27,163 bases of DNA, taken from Clostridia bacterium (GTDB taxonomy: Bacteria; Bacillota; Clostridia; Oscillospirales; Acutalibacteraceae). The notes under the pieces are model-generated. The model was given only the letters and a program-made list of their open reading frames with translations, did not search any database and had not been told where the DNA came from. This document shows positions 23,933 to 27,163 of the stretch, one piece after another. The stretch spans positions 1 through 27,163 of the forward strand of contig CAAFXQ010000290.1 of NCBI GenBank assembly GCA_900767015.1, in the 5' to 3' direction. The translations under genes and the position numbers were made by a program. Each line of letters begins with the position of its first letter. Positions within the stretch are counted from its first letter, which is position 1.

Positions 23933-24688
23933 TTATTTGAGTCTTTGTCTTGCCACTTCATACATCAGTATGCCCGCTGCGACAGATGCGTTGAGCGAAT
24001 TGATTTTTCCGTTCATCGGAAGCGAAACAATAAAATCGCTTTTTTCTTTGATGAGTCTGCCGACGCCGTTTCCCTCCGAGCCGATTACAAGAGCGACCGG
24101 CCCTTTGAAATCCGTTTCGCTCCAAAGCGTTCCGCCCATGTCGGCGCTGTAAATCCAGATGCCGTTTTTTTTCAGTTCATCGATTGTGCCCGCAAGATTG
24201 CCGACTCTTGCGACGGGCATATATTCGACCGCTCCGGCGGATGCTTTTCCGACCGCCCATGTCAGAGAGGCGTTGCGGCGTTTCGGAATGATGATGCCGT
24301 GAGCGCCGGCCGCTTCGGCGGTACGGATAATGGCGCCGAGATTGTGCGGGTCCTCGATTTCATCGCAGATGATAAGAAACGGATCCTCGTTTTTATCCCT
24401 TGCGCTTTGTAAAATATCGTCAACGCTTGCATATTCGTGTGCGGCGACGTAGGCGGCAACGCCCTGGTGGTTGCCCTTTCCGCACATAGAGTCAAGCTTC
24501 TTTTCGTCAACTTCTTTAATGACAATGCCTTTTTCTCTGCACTCGGAAAGAATCCGTCCGACCGAGCCGTTTCGTTCTCCTCTTGCAACAAGAAGCGTAT
24601 CGATTCCTCTTTCGCTTTTCAGCGCTTCGAGAATGGCATTTCTGCCGATTATAAGATCGTTACCGTCACCGGCGGTATTGTTTTTCAT
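23933..24688 (-). CDS. rlmB: 23S rRNA (guanosine-2'-O-)-methyltransferase RlmB (TrmH/SPOUT family)
   Basis: A 251-residue SpoU/TrmH-family enzyme that methylates a ribose 2'-OH in 23S rRNA. The N-terminal substrate-binding domain begins LIIGRNAILEALKSERGID. The SPOUT knot carries motif 1 DEIEDPHNLGAIIRTAEAAG, motif 2 LVIGSEGNGVGRL and motif 3 LPMNGKINSLNASVAAGI. Length is normal. GGAGG is correctly spaced before the ATG. It is the first gene after a strong promoter at 24766-24794, followed 15 bases later by the degenerate P-type ATPase gene. In Clostridia this family often sits next to cysS or mrnC, which are not seen here. The exact modified nucleotide (G2251 by analogy with E. coli) is family knowledge. 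Confidence 0.92.
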   Translation of the reverse strand: MKNNTAGDGNDLIIGRNAILEALKSERGIDTLLVARGERNGSVGRILSECREKGIVIKEVDEKKLDSMCGKGNHQGVAAYVAAHEYASVDDILQSARDKNEDPFLIICDEIEDPHNLGAIIRTAEAAGAHGIIIPKRRNASLTWAVGKASAGAVEYMPVARVGNLAGTIDELKKNGIWIYSADMGGTLWSETDFKGPVALVIGSEGNGVGRLIKEKSDFIVSLPMNGKINSLNASVAAGILMYEVARQRLK

Positions 24689-24765
24689 TATAAGTCCTCC
24701 GTTTATGCCGCCCGTCTGTTATCGTGTCGGGCAGAGCATAAATATAAAATATTAAAATCCGTTTA

Positions 24766-24794
24766 ATTATACCATAAAAAACATACCCTGTCAT
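24766..24794 (-). promoter_or_regulatory. Strong sigma-A promoter with extended -10 ahead of rlmB
   Basis: On the minus strand: ATGACA (24794-24789), 17-base spacer, TATAAT (24771-24766), with TGG before the -10, giving an extended TGnTATAAT. It lies about 75 bases upstream of rlmB and probably drives rlmB, the P-type ATPase-like gene and the ABC pair. Confidence 0.8.
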
Positions 24795-24814
24795 CATATT
24801 TTTAGAAAATAACC

Positions 24815-24842
24815 GAAAACGGACCGCCCGAAAGCAGTCCGT
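24815..24842 (-). terminator. Intrinsic terminator of the chromate-transporter operon
   Basis: On the minus strand, ACGGAC (24842-24837) pairs with GTCCGT (24824-24819), and the stem can extend inward with one mismatch. TTTTCGG follows. It lies 16 bases after the second chromate-transporter gene and upstream of the rlmB promoter. The T tail is short, so strength is moderate. Confidence 0.65.
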
Positions 24843-24857
24843 AAGTAAAGTTGTCCG

Positions 24858-25439
24858 TCAGCCCATTTGGAAAATGATTCCGACGACGGCCGCCGCAACA
24901 ATGCAGGCAATCGGATGAAGCTTTTTAAAGCACATGACCGCCGCAAAGACAATGACACAGAGGATAACACTTTTCAGATCAAAGCCGAGGAAGAAATTTC
25001 CCGTTTCGGCGAATACCTCGCTGTTGAACAGTGCAATTCTGGCAACACTGTAACAGGCGGCGGCAATCAGGCCGACGGAGGCGGCACGAAGACCGTAAAA
25101 AGCATAGTTGACGTATCTGGATTCCCGGAATTTCATCAGTACACGAGAAATGATGATGATAATCACGATCGACGGGGCAATCAGACCGATAGGCCCTAAA
25201 ATCGAGCCCGGAACGCCGGCAACGGTATAGCCGACGTAGGTCGCCATGTTGATGCCCATCGGTCCCGGCGTCGATTCGGAAACGGCAACCATGTTCGAAA
25301 TATCGGCGGCGGTGAACCAACCGGTGGCTTCTCCCATCGAGGTCAGAAACGGAAGGGTAGCAAGGCCGCCTCCGATTGAAAAAAGACCGACAAGGAAAAA
25401 CCGTCCGAACAGTTCCAGTAAAAGGAAAGCGTAGCTCAT
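24858..25439 (-). CDS. Chromate transporter family protein, half-length (second of pair)
   Basis: A 193-residue membrane protein of the CHR family (PF02417). Signature: LFSIGGGLATLPFL near the start, then WFTAADISNMVAVSESTPGP followed by GINMATYVGYTVAGVPGSI, and several further hydrophobic helices (about 5-6 in all). Family members export chromate in some bacteria, but many in gut anaerobes have no proven substrate. The start overlaps the stop of the upstream half by ATGA (25436-25439). Short CHR proteins act as pairs that substitute for the duplicated long form. No chromate-responsive regulator is visible. Confidence 0.9.
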   Translation of the reverse strand: MSYAFLLLELFGRFFLVGLFSIGGGLATLPFLTSMGEATGWFTAADISNMVAVSESTPGPMGINMATYVGYTVAGVPGSILGPIGLIAPSIVIIIIISRVLMKFRESRYVNYAFYGLRAASVGLIAAACYSVARIALFNSEVFAETGNFFLGFDLKSVILCVIVFAAVMCFKKLHPIACIVAAAVVGIIFQMG

Positions 25440-25975
25440 GACTTTTTCCCTCCCTTAAGCAAAATTCCGATCACACCGGCAATCAGGACAAAAACAACGG
25501 GAGAAACGTTGGTCACGGTTGCCAAAACCGCAACAGCAATAAAAATCAGCGCCGTCGGTATGTCAATGACGGATTTTTTCATCAGCTTGATGACCGAGCT
25601 TAAAATCAGGGCGACGACCGCCGCACGGATACCGCCGAAGGCCCATTGAACGGCAGGCAGATCCTGAAAATTCGAAACAAGGGCGGCGATGACCGTGATG
25701 ATGACGATAGACGGAAACGCCATTCCCAAGGTGGCGACGATTCCGCCGATTGTCCCTTTTTGCTTGTAGCCGACAAAGGTTGCCGTATTGATGGCGATAA
25801 TGCCCGGGGTGCATTGACCGATGGCGTAGTAGTCCATCAGCTCCTCCTGCGTTGCCCAATTCTTTTTTTCGACGATTTCCTTTTGCAGCATCGGAAGCAT
25901 GGCGATGCCTCCGCCGAAGGTAAAGCCGCCGATTTTAGCAAAAGAAAAAAATAATTCTAAAAGCTGCTTCAACAA
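25436..25975 (-). CDS. Chromate transporter family protein, half-length (first of pair)
   Basis: The partner half, 179 residues. Motifs: FAKIGGFTFGGGIAMLPMLQ, then WATQEELMDYYAIGQCTPG followed by IIAINTATFVGYKQKGTIGG. Helices follow, including FPSIVIITVIAALVS and the terminal VVFVLIAGVIGILLKGG. Start is TTG 25975, with AAGAGG six to seven bases upstream. It is related to but distinct from its neighbour, as expected for heterodimeric short CHR proteins. It lies about 60 bases after the 26036 gene, with a hairpin in between, so transcription may come partly from the promoter of that gene. Confidence 0.9.
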   Translation of the reverse strand: MLKQLLELFFSFAKIGGFTFGGGIAMLPMLQKEIVEKKNWATQEELMDYYAIGQCTPGIIAINTATFVGYKQKGTIGGIVATLGMAFPSIVIITVIAALVSNFQDLPAVQWAFGGIRAAVVALILSSVIKLMKKSVIDIPTALIFIAVAVLATVTNVSPVVFVLIAGVIGILLKGGKKS

Positions 25976-25997
25976 TAAAACCTCTTTTCAAATAACA

Positions 25998-26023
25998 GCG
26001 GGAACGATTGAAATCGCCCCCGC
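25998..26023 (-). terminator. Weak terminator or attenuator hairpin
   Basis: On the minus strand GCGGG (26023-26019) pairs with CCCGC (26002-25998), with an inner CGAT/ATCG stem separated by a small internal bulge. The tail TGTTATTTG is only moderately T-rich. It may partially end transcription after the 26036 gene while letting some polymerase through to the chromate pair. Confidence 0.5.
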
Positions 26024-26035
26024 AAAGTATCCTGT

Positions 26036-26902
26036 TTACTGCTCAAGACCCTGAGCCATCATTCTGTCCATAAAGCCCTTCTTCTTTTCTTTCTTGGGTT
26101 TGTATGCCGGGGGATTTTCCATCTTTTTACGGGCTTTCTGACCGCTTCTTGAAGCAAGATAGCGGTTGACCTCAATTACCGGCGGCGCCATGGTTTCGCT
26201 CATATAGTCAACGCACTGCGCAAGCAGGATCTGGTCGTTGTTCAGCTCGCCGAGGATTGTTACGGCAATCAATGACTGCGTCTCGTTTGTACCGTCCTCG
26301 TAAATCTCGTTGAGCACCTGGAAAAGCTTTTTCATGGTGGCGGGCTTGTTTTCTTTGATGGCGGCGATGACTCTCGGCGTGCCGTAGTTTACGAAAAAGT
26401 CCTCCGCCAGAAATTCGCCGTACTCGGCAATGCTTTCTTTATAGCGGTCACGAAGCTCAGGGAAAACAATGCAAAGACGGCTGGCAAGCGTATTCGGGTC
26501 GTAAAATGAACCGTGCTTGACGGCGTTTTTCGAAACGGTCTGAGGTGTCGATTTGGCCTTGGCGGCCTTTTTGGAAAGCTCTTTTTTTCCGAAGTTTGAC
26601 GTCAGCGTTTCGTTGAACTCACCGACAACATACTTGATGTCCTTTTCCTGTGCGTCGGGGGAAAGCAGGGAGGCTTCAAGGCGCTTTTGCTTGCTTTCGT
26701 CCTCGTCGGCTTCTTCGGAAAACAAAAGGGTAAAAATATCGTTCTCGTATTTCAAGGTGAGGACGGATTCGTCTTTTTTATATTTTAATAAGCAGACATC
26801 ATCTTTTTCTTCGACGGTATTTTCGCTTTGAAATCCGTATTTTTGGGTCGTTTCATTGATTCCGTCTGCAACCTTTTTTAACAGATCGACATTAACGCTC
26901 AT
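26036..26902 (-). CDS. Hypothetical protein, 288 residues
   Basis: I do not recognise a named family. The protein is soluble. Residues 1-75 look like a small alpha/beta unit (SVNVDLLKKVADGINETTQK, then strands CLLKYKKDESVLTLKYENDIFTLLFSEE). After a Lys/Ala-rich linker near residue 125 comes a helical region (LASRLCIVFPELRDRYKESI, YGEFLAEDFFVNYGTPRVIAAIKEN, LFQVLNEIYEDGT). The C-terminal tail is strongly basic (KARKKMENPPAYKPKKEKKKG), suggesting nucleic-acid or membrane contact. I chose the ATG at 26902, which has AAGGAGA; a longer frame would begin inside the promoter's -10 element. It is followed by the chromate pair on the same strand. Confidence 0.78.
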   Translation of the reverse strand: MSVNVDLLKKVADGINETTQKYGFQSENTVEEKDDVCLLKYKKDESVLTLKYENDIFTLLFSEEADEDESKQKRLEASLLSPDAQEKDIKYVVGEFNETLTSNFGKKELSKKAAKAKSTPQTVSKNAVKHGSFYDPNTLASRLCIVFPELRDRYKESIAEYGEFLAEDFFVNYGTPRVIAAIKENKPATMKKLFQVLNEIYEDGTNETQSLIAVTILGELNNDQILLAQCVDYMSETMAPPVIEVNRYLASRSGQKARKKMENPPAYKPKKEKKKGFMDRMMAQGLEQ

Positions 26903-26940
26903 AGGTTTATCTCCTTCAGTCTGTGAATATATACTTTGCA

Positions 26941-26969
26941 ATTATAACACAGTTAAACTAAAAAGTCAC
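26941..26969 (-). promoter_or_regulatory. Sigma-A promoter of the 26036-26902 gene
   Basis: On the minus strand: GTGACT (26969-26964), 17 bases, TATAAT (26946-26941), with TGT before it giving an extended -10. Transcription should begin near 26934, leaving a leader of about 30 bases before the ATG. It fixes the start of that gene. Confidence 0.78.
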
Positions 26970-27046
26970 TAATTATTGAAAAAAATATTGTCATTCTGAA
27001 GCTGAAAACAGTTGTTGACTTTCATTTCGCATTACATTATACTATA

Positions 27047-27163
27047 GGCAACCTCTAAAAACATCCCGGCATTCGTCATAATGCCCAACTAATGCCGTCT
27101 TTGTCGTTAAAAATCCTTGAAATACACAGAGTATGTCTACGGATTTTTGCCTAAAATCCGACA
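27047..27163 (+). repeat. Palindromic repeat, copy 3 (right part missing)
   Basis: Left portion of the palindromic element: GGCAACCTCTAAAAAC at 27047-27062, CATAATGCCCAA in the inner stem, then the central AAAAATCC/loop/GGATTTTT. The window ends just after the loop. Joining its end to bases 73-117 would give a 162-base element with fully matching arms. It lies upstream of the minus-strand gene ending at 26036, outside its promoter. A TATAAT-like hexamer on the minus strand (27041-27036) touches its outer edge, but no good -35 accompanies it. Confidence 0.85.

Noticed and set aside
23253..24152. Ser-rich open frame on the plus strand across the pseudo-ATPase and rlmB genes
   Set aside because: The Ser-rich content is the mirror of the Asp/Glu/Lys-rich linker on the other strand. 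It overlaps two well-supported genes.
27036..27041. TATAAT-like hexamer at the outer edge of repeat copy 3 as a second promoter
   Set aside because: The sequence 17 bases upstream (ATGTTT) is a poor -35, and the promoter at 26941-26969 already explains transcription of the gene.
1..27163. A circular plasmid or phage genome, from identical ends
   Set aside because: The identity is confined to 72 bases of a dispersed repeat, and the content is core chromosome. There is no replication, mobilisation or phage gene.

Overview
The window is a chromosomal segment from a Firmicute, most likely a gut-type clostridium of the Oscillospiraceae/Ruminococcaceae kind. This rests on the gene order nusA-ylxR-ylxQ-infB-rbfA-nrnA-truB-ribF, on strong AAGGAGG-type ribosome binding sites with several TTG starts, and on the gut flavour of the accessory genes (GH2 beta-galactosidase, bile-salt-hydrolase-family amidase). 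The assignment is inference; no rRNA or tRNA gene is present to confirm it.

Layout. (1) 1-8619, plus strand: the nusA/infB translation operon ending in ribF and a HAD phosphatase. (2) 8688-11648, plus strand: a zinc-ribbon membrane protein with a sensor-like outer domain and a choloylglycine-hydrolase-family amidase, closed by a strong terminator. (3) 11689-13405, minus strand: an LCMT-type methyltransferase and an alpha/beta hydrolase. (4) 13448-15165, minus strand: three AT-richer accessory genes (small unknown protein, HEAT-like protein, DUF3885-like protein) resembling an orphan immunity-gene cassette. (5) 15211-19558, minus strand: an RlmD/RumA-type rRNA methyltransferase, an overlapping 36-codon small ORF and lacZ. 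(6) 19640-24688, minus strand: an apparent operon rlmB - degenerate P-type ATPase - ABC ATPase - ABC permease. (7) 24858-26902, minus strand: a split chromate-transporter pair behind an unknown gene.

Two things stand out. First, a roughly 162 bp palindromic repeat occurs at 1-117 (cut by the window start), 4569-4731 (complete) and 27047-27163 (cut by the window end), with a 23 bp solo end at 12695-12717. Its two arms change together between copies, so the paired structure itself appears to be kept. Two copies lie inside the nusA operon, between essential translation genes. The last 72 bases of the window equal the first 72, so this looks like a contig broken in the repeat rather than a circular element.

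Second, the 909-residue protein at 21188-23917 keeps the eight-helix, soft-metal (P1B-like) P-type ATPase layout but has lost the phosphorylated DKTGT motif, the TGD motif and the GDGxND motif, and carries a roughly 350-residue acidic extension. It reads as an intact pseudoenzyme co-transcribed with rlmB and an ABC transporter. Smaller curiosities are a possible pseudoknot just ahead of the lacZ ribosome binding site and a promoter that runs straight into a terminator-like hairpin near 12.65 kb. No gene-free stretch exceeds 300 bases. No tRNA, rRNA, CRISPR array, transposase or phage gene was seen.
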